From Oscillibacter valericigenes (GTDB taxonomy: Bacteria; Bacillota; Clostridia; Oscillospirales; Oscillospiraceae), in assembly GCF_021531435.1 (NCBI RefSeq), contig NZ_JAFBIS010000003.1, positions 122,103 through 186,102 of the forward strand: DNA of 64,000 bases, written 5' to 3'. The notes beneath the pieces were generated by a model that was not told the origin of the DNA, made no database searches, and saw only the letters and a program-made list of their open reading frames with translations. Shown piece after piece: positions 1 to 7,534 of the stretch. Position numbers and translations under genes: made by a program. How positions within the stretch are numbered: the first letter of the stretch is position 1; every line of letters begins with the position of its first letter.

Positions 1-1925
1 TTGCGGGAATACGCCTCGGAATCCGCTTGTTCCTCCCCGGCCTCCGGCGGCGCCACGAGGCTGTTGACCTCCTCCGGGTCACGGTAGGTCGGTATCATCT
101 CCCGCAGCAGGGCGATCAGGTCCCGCGGTCTCCTGTTTTCCGCGATGGCCGCATCCAGCCGCGCCAGGTCGTCCATCATGGTCTCTTGGGAGATCGCATG
201 CTGCTGCTCAATAAAAATCTTCTCGTTGCTGGTCCTGGAGAGGTTCTCGCTCCGCATCAGCAGCTCCTCATAGAGCTTCTCGCCGGGCCGCAGGCCCACC
301 TCCTGAATATCGATGTCCTTGTAGGGTTCCAGCCCGGACAGGCGGATCAGGTTTTCCGCCAATGTCAGAATTTTGACCGGCTCGCCCATGTCCAGCACGA
401 AGATCTGGCTATGCTTTGCCATGGCGCCGGCCTCCATGACCAGCTGGGCGGCCTCGGGAATCGTCATAAAATAGCGGATGATGCGCTTGTCCGTAATGGT
501 GACGGGGCCGCCTTCTTCGATCTGCCGCTTGAACAGCGGCACCACGGAGCCGTTGGAGCCCAGCACATTGCCGAACCGCACCGCGCAGAATTCCGTGGGG
601 CTGTCCGCCTTGCTCTGCAAAATCATCTCGCAGAAGCGCTTGGTGGCGCCCATGCAGTTCGTGGGGTTCACCGCCTTGTCCGTGGAGATCATCACGAACT
701 TCCTGACGCCGAACTTCTCCGACGCCCGTATCACATGATACGTGCCGAAAATATTGTTCTTGACCGCCTCCTCCGGGCACTCCTCCATCAGCGGCACATG
801 CTTGTGGGCGGCGGCATGGAACACGATGTCCGGCCGGTGGAACTGAAAAAGCCGGTCAATTTTTTCCCCATCCCGGATGGAGGCGATCTCCACCCTCAGG
901 TCCAGCCGGCTGCCCCAGGTGCGGCGCAGCTCCTGCTGGATGTCATAGGCGTTGTTTTCATAAATATCCAGTATGATCAGGCGCTTCGGGCGGTATTTGG
1001 CGATCTGGCGGCAGAGTTCACTGCCGATGGAGCCGCCGCCGCCTGTGACCAGCACCGTTTTGTTTTCCAGAAAGTTCCGCAGCACCTCCGTATCCAGCTT
1101 GACCGGGTCCCGGCCCAGCAGGTCCTCCACCTGCACGTCCTTTACCGCCGCCAGGCTAACCTCGCCGTTCACCAGCTGGTAGATCCCCGGCAGGCTCCGC
1201 ACCCGGCAGCCGGTTTGCTGGCAGATGTTCAGGATCTCCTTTTTCTGCTTTCCAGGCGCGGCAGGGATCGCCAGGATGATCTGGGTGATGCGCTCCTTTG
1301 CGGCCATTTCCAGAATGTTATCCCGGCCGCCGACAACGGGCGCGTTCTCAATGAACTTTCCCTGCTTGGCCGGATCGTCGTCGATGACGCAGCAGACCGT
1401 GCCGTTCAGCTGGCTGGCAGTGGCGATCTCCCGCAGGAGCATCCGCCCCGCCTCGCCGGCGCCGATCAGCATGATGCGTTCGCCGTTCGCCTGTCTGTTC
1501 TGCGCGGAATACTCCATTGCCCGGAAGAAGCGAATGGAACACCGTATCCCGATCAGCAGGAACATCTGACACAGCAGTTCAATGAACAGGACGCTCCGGG
1601 GCTGGCGGTAACCCAGAAGCCACGCCGGAACGTGGAACGCCGCATAAGCCAGGCATACCGACGATGCCATTTCCAGCACATCCCGGGCGCTGACATACCG
1701 CCACAGATAGCGGTACATTCTCCGCAGCCGGAAGACGGCCAGCGTCACCGCGATCTGAATGGGCAGCGTCCGCACCCACGGGTCCAAATATGCGTGGGGG
1801 ATGCTGCCAAAGGAAAAATCAAACCGAACCAAAAGCGCCAGGCCGCCGGAAGCCATCACGATCACGGCGTCCGCGAGCATGATCAGCAGCGTCCGTGCCG
1901 CCTGATTGTCCTTAACTGCCTTCAT
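1..1925 (-). CDS. capD: CapD/EpsC-type nucleoside-diphosphate sugar epimerase/dehydratase (3' end cut by window edge)
   Basis: Membrane-bound NDP-sugar dehydratase/epimerase of the WbpM/PglF/CapD family, which makes 4-keto or epimerised UDP-sugars for capsule or exopolysaccharide. About 641 residues are visible and the frame is still open at base 1, so the C-terminus is missing. The N-terminus has about four hydrophobic helices, then a first Rossmann-like domain (GAGEAGRMLL), then the catalytic SDR domain with the NAD motif GGGGSIGSE and the family signature STDKAVNPTNCMGATKR. In that signature Met replaces the usual catalytic Tyr, as is normal in this family. ATG at 1925 opens the frame. It lies 66 bases downstream of cpsB on the same strand and probably belongs to the capsule operon. 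The family assignment is firm; the sugar is unknown. Confidence 0.9.
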   Translation of the reverse strand, partial: MKAVKDNQAARTLLIMLADAVIVMASGGLALLVRFDFSFGSIPHAYLDPWVRTLPIQIAVTLAVFRLRRMYRYLWRYVSARDVLEMASSVCLAYAAFHVPAWLLGYRQPRSVLFIELLCQMFLLIGIRCSIRFFRAMEYSAQNRQANGERIMLIGAGEAGRMLLREIATASQLNGTVCCVIDDDPAKQGKFIENAPVVGGRDNILEMAAKERITQIILAIPAAPGKQKKEILNICQQTGCRVRSLPGIYQLVNGEVSLAAVKDVQVEDLLGRDPVKLDTEVLRNFLENKTVLVTGGGGSIGSELCRQIAKYRPKRLIILDIYENNAYDIQQELRRTWGSRLDLRVEIASIRDGEKIDRLFQFHRPDIVFHAAAHKHVPLMEECPEEAVKNNIFGTYHVIRASEKFGVRKFVMISTDKAVNPTNCMGATKRFCEMILQSKADSPTEFCAVRFGNVLGSNGSVVPLFKRQIEEGGPVTITDKRIIRYFMTIPEAAQLVMEAGAMAKHSQIFVLDMGEPVKILTLAENLIRLSGLEPYKDIDIQEVGLRPGEKLYEELLMRSENLSRTSNEKIFIEQQHAISQETMMDDLARLDAAIAENRRPRDLIALLREMIPTYRDPEEVNSLVAPPEAGEEQADSEAYSR

Positions 1926-1991
1926 CTGATACTCCTAAAATACGCACGCAATCACAGAGGTCTTGCTTACTTTTTCCGGACAGGCCGCTTT

Positions 1992-2717
1992 TCACAGGTT
2001 TGGCGGCTGTTCCGCCAGCTCGTCCGTTCTCCGGGACATGTCCCGCAGGAATACCTCCCCCAGTTTCCGCCCCAGCACCGCCGCGCCAGGCCCCAGATCA
2101 GGCGGACGGTGAACCGTGTCGTGGCAGTCCGAGGCGATCAGCTGCGCCTTTTGCTCCCGCAGGAGCTTCAGCGCCTTCCCCCGGCGCAGCGGGCGGAGCA
2201 GAGGCCCCGCGCTGACTTGGACCGGCACCCCCAGGGACACCAGCTCCGCGATGTGCTCCGGCTTCTGGTACCTGAGATACCGTTCCGCGTGGGCGATCAC
2301 AGGCGTGATGCCCGTCCTGCCCATCAGTTCATAGAGCTGCCGGAACATCTGGCCGTTCCAGGGCGTGAACGGCAATTCCAGCAGCAGGTTCCGGCTGCGG
2401 CCCATGCACAGCCCGGGCAGCTCCGGCATGTCCGGCAAATTGGGGACCCAGGCCACCTCCGCCCCCAGGATCAGCCGGGGCATGGCCCGCGCTTCCGCCT
2501 CCGGCAGCGCCGCCAGCGCGTCCCGCAGTCTCTCCGCCGAGGCGCGGCGCCGGGCCAAAAACTGCTCCGGCCGTTCCCGGTCCCGGTAAAAGTGGGGCGT
2601 CAGCACCACGGCGTCCACGCCCTGGTCCCGCTCCATGCGGAGCATTTCCAGGCTCGTCTCCACGGACACGGCGCCGTCATCCATCCCCGGCAGGATATGG
2701 GTGTGGAGGTCCGTCAT
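1992..2717 (-). CDS. cpsB: CpsB/YwqE-type tyrosine-protein phosphatase (PHP domain)
   Basis: Metal-dependent protein-tyrosine phosphatase of the PHP superfamily that dephosphorylates the partner BY-kinase and so tunes polysaccharide export and chain length. The 241-residue protein starts with the metal-binding motif DLHTHILPGMDDGA and carries later His/Asp clusters (LTPHFY, GAEVAW, AHAERY, SDCHD) expected for the three-metal site. The length is normal for the family (about 240-255). Its ATG at 2717 overlaps the end of the upstream kinase gene by 4 bases, so the pair is translationally coupled. No signal peptide is seen; it is cytoplasmic. Confidence 0.92.
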   Translation of the reverse strand: MTDLHTHILPGMDDGAVSVETSLEMLRMERDQGVDAVVLTPHFYRDRERPEQFLARRRASAERLRDALAALPEAEARAMPRLILGAEVAWVPNLPDMPELPGLCMGRSRNLLLELPFTPWNGQMFRQLYELMGRTGITPVIAHAERYLRYQKPEHIAELVSLGVPVQVSAGPLLRPLRRGKALKLLREQKAQLIASDCHDTVHRPPDLGPGAAVLGRKLGEVFLRDMSRRTDELAEQPPNL

Positions 2718-3541
2718 GGCTCCGCCCGCTCCTGTCCGCTCTGGCGGCCGTATCCGTCCGCACAGCCGTGCCTGTACCGATAGCTGTAATAGTCGTATTT
2801 CCGGTACTTTTTATAACGGTACCTGCCGTAACCGGACTGTTCCGGGTCAACGCCGTTGAGCACAAAGCCCAGCAGCTTTGCCCGCGTGTACTCCAGCTGG
2901 CCCACCGCATGGATGACCGCTCCCCGCTCCGACTGGTTGGCCCGGACCACAAACAGCACGCCGTCCGTCTGGGGCGCCAGGACCACCGCGTCCGTCACTA
3001 TGTTGATAGGCGGCGTGTCCAGGATGATGCAGTCGTACTTCTCCCGCAGCCGGTCCAGCAGCTTCTTCATCCGGTCCGACCCCAGCAGCTCCGAGGGATT
3101 GGGCGGGATGTCTCCGGGCAGGAGGACGTCGATGGTGTTGTAGCGCTTTAAAATAGACTTCTCCAGCAGGCTTGGGTCTAAAAGCAGGTTCGTCAGTCCC
3201 GCCAGAGAGCTGAGGTCCAGCAGGCGGCCCAGCTTGGGACGGCGCAGGTCGCAGTCGATCAGCAGCACCTTCTTGTCCGCCTCCGCGAAGGACAGGGCCA
3301 GGTTGATGGCGGTAACGCTCTTTCCCTCCCCCTGAAGGGCGGACGTTACCACGACGACCCGGCTTGTCCCCTCGCCGGCCAGGGAGAAGGTCACATTGGT
3401 CCGAAGGGTCTTATACGCCTCACGGATAAAGAAATCGCTGTGGGCGGACAGGATACACCGGCGTTCTTCCTGGATACGAAGGGCGCTGTCCTTTCTGGAG
3501 TCCTGTTTTCCGGCCCCGCGCAGCAGCTCCAGCAGTTCCAT
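2714..3541 (-). CDS. cpsD: CpsD-type bacterial tyrosine kinase (BY-kinase)
   Basis: Cytoplasmic ATPase/tyrosine autokinase that works with the CpsC membrane adaptor to control capsule polymerisation. The 275-residue protein shows Walker A (SALQGEGKSVTA, about residue 70), Walker A' (VLLIDCDLRRP) and Walker B (CIILDTPP). The C-terminal tail (about residues 235-265) is packed with ten tyrosines alternating with Arg/Lys, the usual autophosphorylation cluster. It begins at the last base of the cpsC frame and overlaps cpsB by 4 bases. The split CpsC/CpsD arrangement is the Firmicute type, in contrast to the fused Wzc of proteobacteria. Confidence 0.93.
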   Translation of the reverse strand: MELLELLRGAGKQDSRKDSALRIQEERRCILSAHSDFFIREAYKTLRTNVTFSLAGEGTSRVVVVTSALQGEGKSVTAINLALSFAEADKKVLLIDCDLRRPKLGRLLDLSSLAGLTNLLLDPSLLEKSILKRYNTIDVLLPGDIPPNPSELLGSDRMKKLLDRLREKYDCIILDTPPINIVTDAVVLAPQTDGVLFVVRANQSERGAVIHAVGQLEYTRAKLLGFVLNGVDPEQSGYGRYRYKKYRKYDYYSYRYRHGCADGYGRQSGQERAEP

Positions 3542-4317
3542 CAGCGCTTCCCTCCTTTCGCCATGGTAGCAGGCTCCGTCTTATAGCCGTATTTCTCATG
3601 GTGATTTCCATTGTCCAAGGTCTCAACGTCAGGGATCTGACCCAGAATGGGGACATCGAACAGTGCCATCAGGTCCTCGTCGTCCTTGATGCGCACATCC
3701 AGAAGGAACATCACCGTCAGGTAAGCCGCGGCCAGAACGCAGCCGATCAGCCCTCCCATCACGGTGTTTTTGCTGTAACTGGGCGTATAGCGGCTCTCCG
3801 GCACCTTGGCATAGTCAATGATGCGGGCAGAGCTGCCCTCCACCAGGTCAGAGATCTCCCGGGGCGCCACCTCCGCCATGACATTCGCCACCCGGGCGGC
3901 CTCCTCCGGATCGGGGCTGGTGATGTAGAGCTTAAAGATCTCCGTGTCATTTACCTGGGAAGCCGTAAGCATCTCCCGCAGCTCCTTCACCGAATAGACG
4001 CCGTCCAGTCTATCTGACACCAGCTCCAGCACCCGGTCGCTCTGAGCAATATTGATGTAAGTATTCACCAGTTTTTGGGAGGCATCTAGGTTGCTGGAGG
4101 TCACATAGTCCACTGTCTGGTTGTTGCGGGCGTTATTGACATACACCGAAACGCTAGATTGATACATTTGAGTGATAAAATTCACGGTAACTATAAGCGC
4201 AATGCAGGCACCCGCCAGTCCGCACGCCAAAATCAGCCACCACTTGTGGAGATACGCCATCAGCAGCTTCATCAGATCGATCTCCATTACGTCTTTTTCA
4301 GCCATTTTCTCTCTCAT
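3541..4317 (-). CDS. cpsC: CpsC/Wzz-type chain-length determinant and kinase adaptor
   Basis: Polysaccharide co-polymerase with two membrane helices (about residues 28-50 and 185-207) flanking an extracellular domain; it presents its cytoplasmic tail to the BY-kinase. The 258-residue protein has the Wzz N-terminal pattern (IDLMKLLMAYLHKWWLI) and, just before TM2, the Pro-rich stretch YTPSYSKN. The start at 4317 has AGAGGGA 5 bases upstream; an internal Met at residue 5 is possible. It is the first gene of the leftward capsule operon and shares one base with cpsD. Confidence 0.9.
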   Translation of the reverse strand: MREKMAEKDVMEIDLMKLLMAYLHKWWLILACGLAGACIALIVTVNFITQMYQSSVSVYVNNARNNQTVDYVTSSNLDASQKLVNTYINIAQSDRVLELVSDRLDGVYSVKELREMLTASQVNDTEIFKLYITSPDPEEAARVANVMAEVAPREISDLVEGSSARIIDYAKVPESRYTPSYSKNTVMGGLIGCVLAAAYLTVMFLLDVRIKDDEDLMALFDVPILGQIPDVETLDNGNHHEKYGYKTEPATMAKGGKR

Positions 4318-4480
4318 AATTTCCCTCTGAACCGGCGGCTTTTGCGCCGTTTTTTGTATGCTTTACGATCTTTCCTGCAGCCCTTGCCCCGGCATATCGC
4401 TTCTTGGGCGGCGGTGTGAGACCTCTCTTGGAGGCCCGGAGCTCATATTCGGTCATCAAAGCATAGATGAAGACATGTTA

Positions 4481-4530
4481 ATTTTACCATGCAAATCGCG
4501 AAATTACAATATTCGACATTTTTCGACATC
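4481..4530 (-). promoter_or_regulatory. Predicted sigma-A promoter of the cps operon with upstream tandem TTCGACAT repeats
   Basis: On the minus strand a -35 TTGTAA (4509-4504) and a -10 TAAAAT (4486-4481) are separated by 17 bases, giving a leader of about 155 nt before cpsC. Directly upstream of the -35 are two copies of TTCGACAT (4512-4519 and 4522-4529) spaced exactly 10 bases apart, as expected for an activator bound on one helix face. The rest of the 4318-4645 gap holds a GC hairpin followed by T residues (about 4332-4356) that reads as a rightward terminator, and the weak promoter region of the VanZ gene. Confidence 0.6.
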
Positions 4531-4645
4531 CGTGATACTTGAAAAGAGCAGCATGGTCTTGGGGCGCTTATCAGCCATCTGCCTCTTCCCTTTTTTGCCG
4601 TATCGTGCTATGATCAGCCCATTCCACGAATTCCCGGAGGCATCC

Positions 4646-5548
4646 ATGAAAACCATTCGAAAGTATTTGCTCTGGATCCCGGCACTCCTCTGGTATCGGC
4701 TGATCTGGAACTTTTCCGCCCAGCCCGCCAGCATCTCAGGCGACCTGTCAGACCGTCTGCTGTGGCGGCTGCTGGCGCTTCTCTCTCCAGCCTTTTCCGC
4801 CGGGGACTTCTCCGTCCGGAATGCCGCGGTAGAGCTGCTGTCCTTCTTTGAGCGGAAAGCCGCCCACATGTTCTTATACTTTACCCTGATCCTGCTTCTG
4901 TGGCTGGCTCTCGTCCCCCTGCTGCGCTCCAAAGGCCGCCAAGTCCTTGTGTCCGCTGTGCTATGCACGGCTCTGGCAGCGCTGGACGAGTATCACCAGA
5001 CCATGGTGCCCGGCCGCAGCGGTCAAGTGCGGGATGTGCTCATCGACCTGTCCGGCGCCGCTCTTGCCCTGCTGCTGGTGACCTTGATCCAGTGGTCCAT
5101 CCGCCGCCGGAAAGAGGGTCCGCGCGGACTTTCCGTCCGGCTCCCGGTTCTGGCCGGGACGCTGCTGTCGGCGGGCATCGCACTTTTCCCGGCCTCGTTC
5201 AGCAGTCTGCCCGCCTTTTCCCGGGCGGCTCAGCGGTTTATACCGGCATTTTCCGGCCTGGCGCCGGTACTGCGGGAAGTCTGCCTGCTGGCCGCCTGCG
5301 GGCTGCTGGGCTGCTGTTCCGCCCTGTCAGCGATTTTGCGGATCCGCCGCCTCTCCCTGGCCGCCGGAGGATCTTTTCTCGCGGCAATTCTGCTTTCCGC
5401 CGTGGTCTCCGCTCCGCTGGGCAGAGCGATGGCCGTTCCCGCCGTATCCTTGGCGCTGCTGGGCTGCGGGCTCTTTTGGACCTTCTGGCTGCCGGGCTTT
5501 ATTTCAAGCAGGCGGAAGGCAAGGGCTGATCGGCAGAACCGGGCATAA
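4646..5548 (+). CDS. VanZ-like membrane protein
   Basis: Integral membrane protein of about 300 residues with a VanZ-like domain in the first 160 residues: WNFSAQPA after TM1, ERKAAHMFLYFTL in the next helix, and DEYHQTMVPGRSGQVRDVLIDLSGA, all hallmark VanZ-family motifs. The C-terminal half adds four to five further helices of no recognised family. The ATG at 4646 was chosen because GGAGG lies 5 bases upstream; the frame is open further upstream but shows no membrane protein features there. VanZ itself lowers teicoplanin susceptibility; most chromosomal homologues have no known role, so no resistance should be assumed. Confidence 0.82.
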   Translation: MKTIRKYLLWIPALLWYRLIWNFSAQPASISGDLSDRLLWRLLALLSPAFSAGDFSVRNAAVELLSFFERKAAHMFLYFTLILLLWLALVPLLRSKGRQVLVSAVLCTALAALDEYHQTMVPGRSGQVRDVLIDLSGAALALLLVTLIQWSIRRRKEGPRGLSVRLPVLAGTLLSAGIALFPASFSSLPAFSRAAQRFIPAFSGLAPVLREVCLLAACGLLGCCSALSAILRIRRLSLAAGGSFLAAILLSAVVSAPLGRAMAVPAVSLALLGCGLFWTFWLPGFISSRRKARADRQNRA

Positions 5549-5552
5549 AAAC

Positions 5553-5600
5553 ATCAGCACGTCCTTTGCTCAGTAATGAGCGAGGGACGTGCTGTTTCAT
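5553..5600 (+). terminator. Intrinsic terminator after the VanZ-like gene
   Basis: A long hairpin formed by CAGCACGTCC and GGACGTGCTG, with a second nested stem in its loop (TTGCTCA/TGAGCGA), lies just after the VanZ stop codon and is followed by TTT. Confidence 0.6.
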
Positions 5601-5693
5601 CGGCAGCCTCCCGGCCTTCCGTGGAGCCGCCGCCTTTTCATGTTTTTTATGACGTACGAATGGCCATCGGGAAGGCCGCGGAAATACGCAAAA

Positions 5694-5724
5694 AAATCCC
5701 GTAACCATTGCGGTTACGGGATTT
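5694..5724 (-). terminator. Terminator hairpin next to the displaced tRNA-Val 3' fragment
   Basis: A perfect stem AATCCCGTAACC/GGTTACGGGATT with a five-base loop, flanked by A and T runs. It lies immediately left of the 25-bp tRNA-Val fragment. It is probably the original terminator of the tRNA-Val transcript, separated from the tRNA by the integrated element. Confidence 0.6.
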
Positions 5725-5727
5725 CGT

Positions 5728-5752
5728 TCTGGTGGACGATACAGGACTCGAA
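5728..5752 (-). repeat. Attachment-site copy: 25-bp direct repeat of the tRNA-Val 3' end
   Basis: Identical over 25 bases to 7347-7371, which is the 3' end of the tRNA-Val gene including the encoded CCA. Identity stops at both edges (T/A on the left, T/C on the right). This is the classic scar of a tyrosine-recombinase element that integrated into a tRNA 3' end and restored it; the integrase remnant lies between the two copies. Confidence 0.85.
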
Positions 5753-5870
5753 TTTCAAAAATGCCGTGTTAAGTAGTCCCTTCTAGTACCAAAGTCCTTT
5801 ATTTGCAATGGTTTGCGGATTTTCCATGTTTTATCTTGTACCATGTAGTACCGGGTAGTATTAGGTACTT

Positions 5871-5893
5871 AAGGGAGAAAATAAGGGAGAAAA
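5871..5893 (+). repeat. Left copy of the 23-bp AAGGGAGAAAAT repeat (putative integrase arm site)
   Basis: Contains AAGGGAGAAAA twice in tandem and is identical to 7273-7295. The copies lie 119 bases from the left att site and 52 bases from the right one. Tandem short repeats inside the ends of tRNA-targeting elements are typical arm-type binding sites for the integrase N-terminal domain; that role here is inferred. Confidence 0.55.
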
Positions 5894-5974
5894 CGAAAAG
5901 GATCGAGTAAAACTTTTATGTGTTAAGCAGAACGTACCACGCAATCTGAACATTTATATTCAAGCAAATATGAT

Positions 5975-6020
5975 CCCTGCTGTCAAAAAGGAAAAAACCT
6001 AATGGCAGCAGGGAATTTTT
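5975..6020. terminator. Hairpin with T-run inside the element
   Basis: CCCTGCTG (5975-5982) pairs with CAGCAGGG (6006-6013) and is followed by AATTTTT on the plus strand. The 23-base loop is long. It could end transcription from either direction between the left att site and the XRE gene. Confidence 0.45.
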
Positions 6021-6082
6021 GTATTTTGCTGGGGCAGCCATATGAAAAGCTGGTTTTGCCACGAGATATAAGGCGGGAGAGG

Positions 6083-6307
6083 TCAATGTTCGCAACGTGG
6101 GTACGGTTCTTTTTTATCGGTAATCCCAAGTAGGTAGTCAATGCTGGTATGGTAGTAATCGGCAAGAGCAATGAGTACATCGGTAGGAATATCACGCTTG
6201 CCCATTTCGTAGTTGGAGTAACAGACCTGTGTACACTTCAAATAGTCAGCAATGTCTTTTTGAGGTTTGTCTGCATCTTCACGTAAATCCCGTAGTCGCT
6301 TATACAT
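6083..6307 (-). CDS. Small XRE-family transcriptional regulator
   Basis: A 74-residue DNA-binding protein made of a single HTH_3 domain: LRDLREDADKPQKDIADYL, then the recognition helix region QVCYSNYEMGKRDIP, ending LADYYHTSIDYLLGITDKK, which is the normal C-terminal edge of this family. The start at 6307 is preceded by GAAGGAG at good spacing; the open frame extends to 6403 but without a ribosome site. It lies divergent to the integrase remnant and was probably the control gene of the element. Confidence 0.85.
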   Translation of the reverse strand: MYKRLRDLREDADKPQKDIADYLKCTQVCYSNYEMGKRDIPTDVLIALADYYHTSIDYLLGITDKKEPYPRCEH

Positions 6308-6429
6308 TGTGTGCTCCTTCTTTAACAGGCTACACACAAAATTATATGTAAAACGTTTTGTTATATTGCTCTGCAAAACAAAATGGGTCTCAACTTTTAT
6401 CACGAATTTACCTGCCGGAAATTATACAG

Positions 6430-7265
6430 TCGCGGTTCTTTGTGATGCTCCAAACGCCAAATATACTAACGCTAACTATTATTTATACTATCTTGAGTCA
6501 CCACTAGATTCGGCGTCTTCATTCAAAGATTTCGGTGATATTGATACAAAATATCAGAGCGATGTTGAGTATGTGGCTGAAAAAGGAAACCCAACGGATG
6601 CCTGTAAGCCTCCACGTGTGGTAAAAAAAGAAATTCAGCCGCTAGACGAAGTCCAAGTAGCAGAATTTCTGAAAACTATTCAAGGACACCCCCACGAATA
6701 TCTGTACAAGATCACGCTATTCACTGGGATGCGTGAAGGAGAAGTACTTGGCCTTACCTGGGACTGTCTGGACTTGGACCGTGGAACACTTCTTATCAAG
6801 CAGCAACTTCGCCGGGAACAGCAAAAGGGCGGCAAGTACTATTTCTCACCGCCCAAAAACAATAAAAGCCGGGTTCTCTCCCTGGCCCCGTCTGTTGTTC
6901 AGTTGTTTCGCTTGCAGAAGCTAAAGCAGAATGGGATGCGCCTAGAAGCCGGGAACAGCTGGGAGGAAAACAACCTGATTTTCTCCAACCAGACCGGAGG
7001 CTTTCTTTCCTACCGCACTGTCTATGATTGCTTTAAGCGAATTGTAGACAAGATCGGCTCTCCCTCTACCCGATTTCACGATTTACGCCATACCTACGCT
7101 GTTCTGGCAATCAAAAGCGGAGATGACATCAAGACTGTTCAAGAGAATTTGGGCCATGCTACCGCCGCTTTCACACTCGATGTCTATGGACATGTGACTG
7201 CTCAAATGCGAAGGGACAGTGCTGACCGTATGGAACAAGTCATCAAGAGTGTTTCGGCTGGATAA
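6430..7265 (+). pseudogene. Chimeric, N-terminally truncated tyrosine recombinase (integrase)
   Basis: The C-terminal 220 residues (from about 6585) form the catalytic domain of a phage/ICE integrase: TGMREGEVLGL (first Arg), HDLRHTYA (His-x-x-Arg) and LGHATAAFTLDVYGH (His/Tyr nucleophile). The SAM-like core-binding and arm-binding domains that should precede NPTDACKPPRV are absent. Instead the frame continues upstream into an unrelated sequence (LPAGNYTVAVLCDAP) that reads like the tail of a surface-protein beta domain. No start with a ribosome site is evident. The most likely history is an internal deletion that fused another gene to the integrase tail. The start is approximate. Confidence 0.75.
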
Positions 7266-7272
7266 TTGAAAT

Positions 7273-7295
7273 AAGGGAGAAAATAAGGGAGAAAA
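7273..7295 (+). repeat. Right copy of the 23-bp AAGGGAGAAAAT repeat (putative integrase arm site)
   Basis: Identical to 5871-5893; begins 7 bases after the integrase stop codon and ends 52 bases before the intact att copy in tRNA-Val. Confidence 0.55.
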
Positions 7296-7306
7296 GTCAA
7301 ACAGGC

Positions 7307-7346
7307 AGCAAAAAACCTCCCAAAGCCTTGCGGCTCTAGGAGGTTA
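7307..7346 (-). terminator. Terminator downstream of tRNA-Val
   Basis: On the minus strand AACCTCC...GGAGGTT forms the stem, with an inner GCCGCAAGGC stem-loop, followed by a T-rich run. It serves as the 3' terminator of tRNA-Val and was brought in with the element. Confidence 0.55.
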
Positions 7347-7348
7347 TC

Positions 7349-7425
7349 TGGTGGACGATACAGGACTCGAACCTGTGACCCCCTGCACGTCAAGCAGGTG
7401 CTCTAGCCAGCTGAGCTAATCGTCC
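7349..7425 (-). tRNA. tRNA-Val(GAC)
   Basis: 77-nt cloverleaf on the minus strand: acceptor GGACGAT/ATCGTCC, D-arm GCTC...GAGC, anticodon loop TTGACGT with anticodon GAC, T-loop GTTCGAGTC and genomically encoded CCA. Its 3' 25 bases are the attachment site of the 5.7-7.3 kb element. Confidence 0.95.
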
Positions 7426-7478
7426 GAAGCGGAACGAATATAGGATACACGACCGGGCTTGTTTTGTCAACACCTTTC

Positions 7479-7507
7479 TTGCATTTTTTATTTTTTTTTG
7501 CTATACT
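7479..7507 (+). promoter_or_regulatory. Predicted sigma-A promoter of the SDR gene
   Basis: -35 TTGCAT (7479-7484) and -10 TATACT (7502-7507) with a 17-base, T-rich spacer, about 22 bases ahead of the ribosome site. Confidence 0.7.
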
Positions 7508-7534
7508 GCCGCCAAAGGACAGGAGGGATGCGAA

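Larger units (their letters stand above)
5753..7346. mobile_element. Remnant of an integrated genetic element at tRNA-Val
   Basis: About 1.6 kb between the two 25-bp att copies. It is clearly more AT-rich than the surroundings and holds only a small XRE regulator, a chimeric integrase and two 23-bp AAGGGAGAAAAT-type repeats near its ends. No conjugation, replication or phage structural gene is present, so it is a deleted relic rather than a working element. The 5753-6082 stretch contains the left 23-bp repeat and a terminator hairpin but no gene. Confidence 0.75.

Noticed and set aside
27..2783. 918-codon open frame on the plus strand opposite the capsule genes
   Set aside because: It is antisense to four well-supported genes, has no ribosome site or recognisable domain, and arises because very GC-rich genes leave few stops on the other strand.
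4332..4356. GC hairpin with T-run just upstream of cpsC
   Set aside because: It reads as a rightward terminator, not an attenuator for the leftward cps operon; I could not build a convincing alternative antiterminator.
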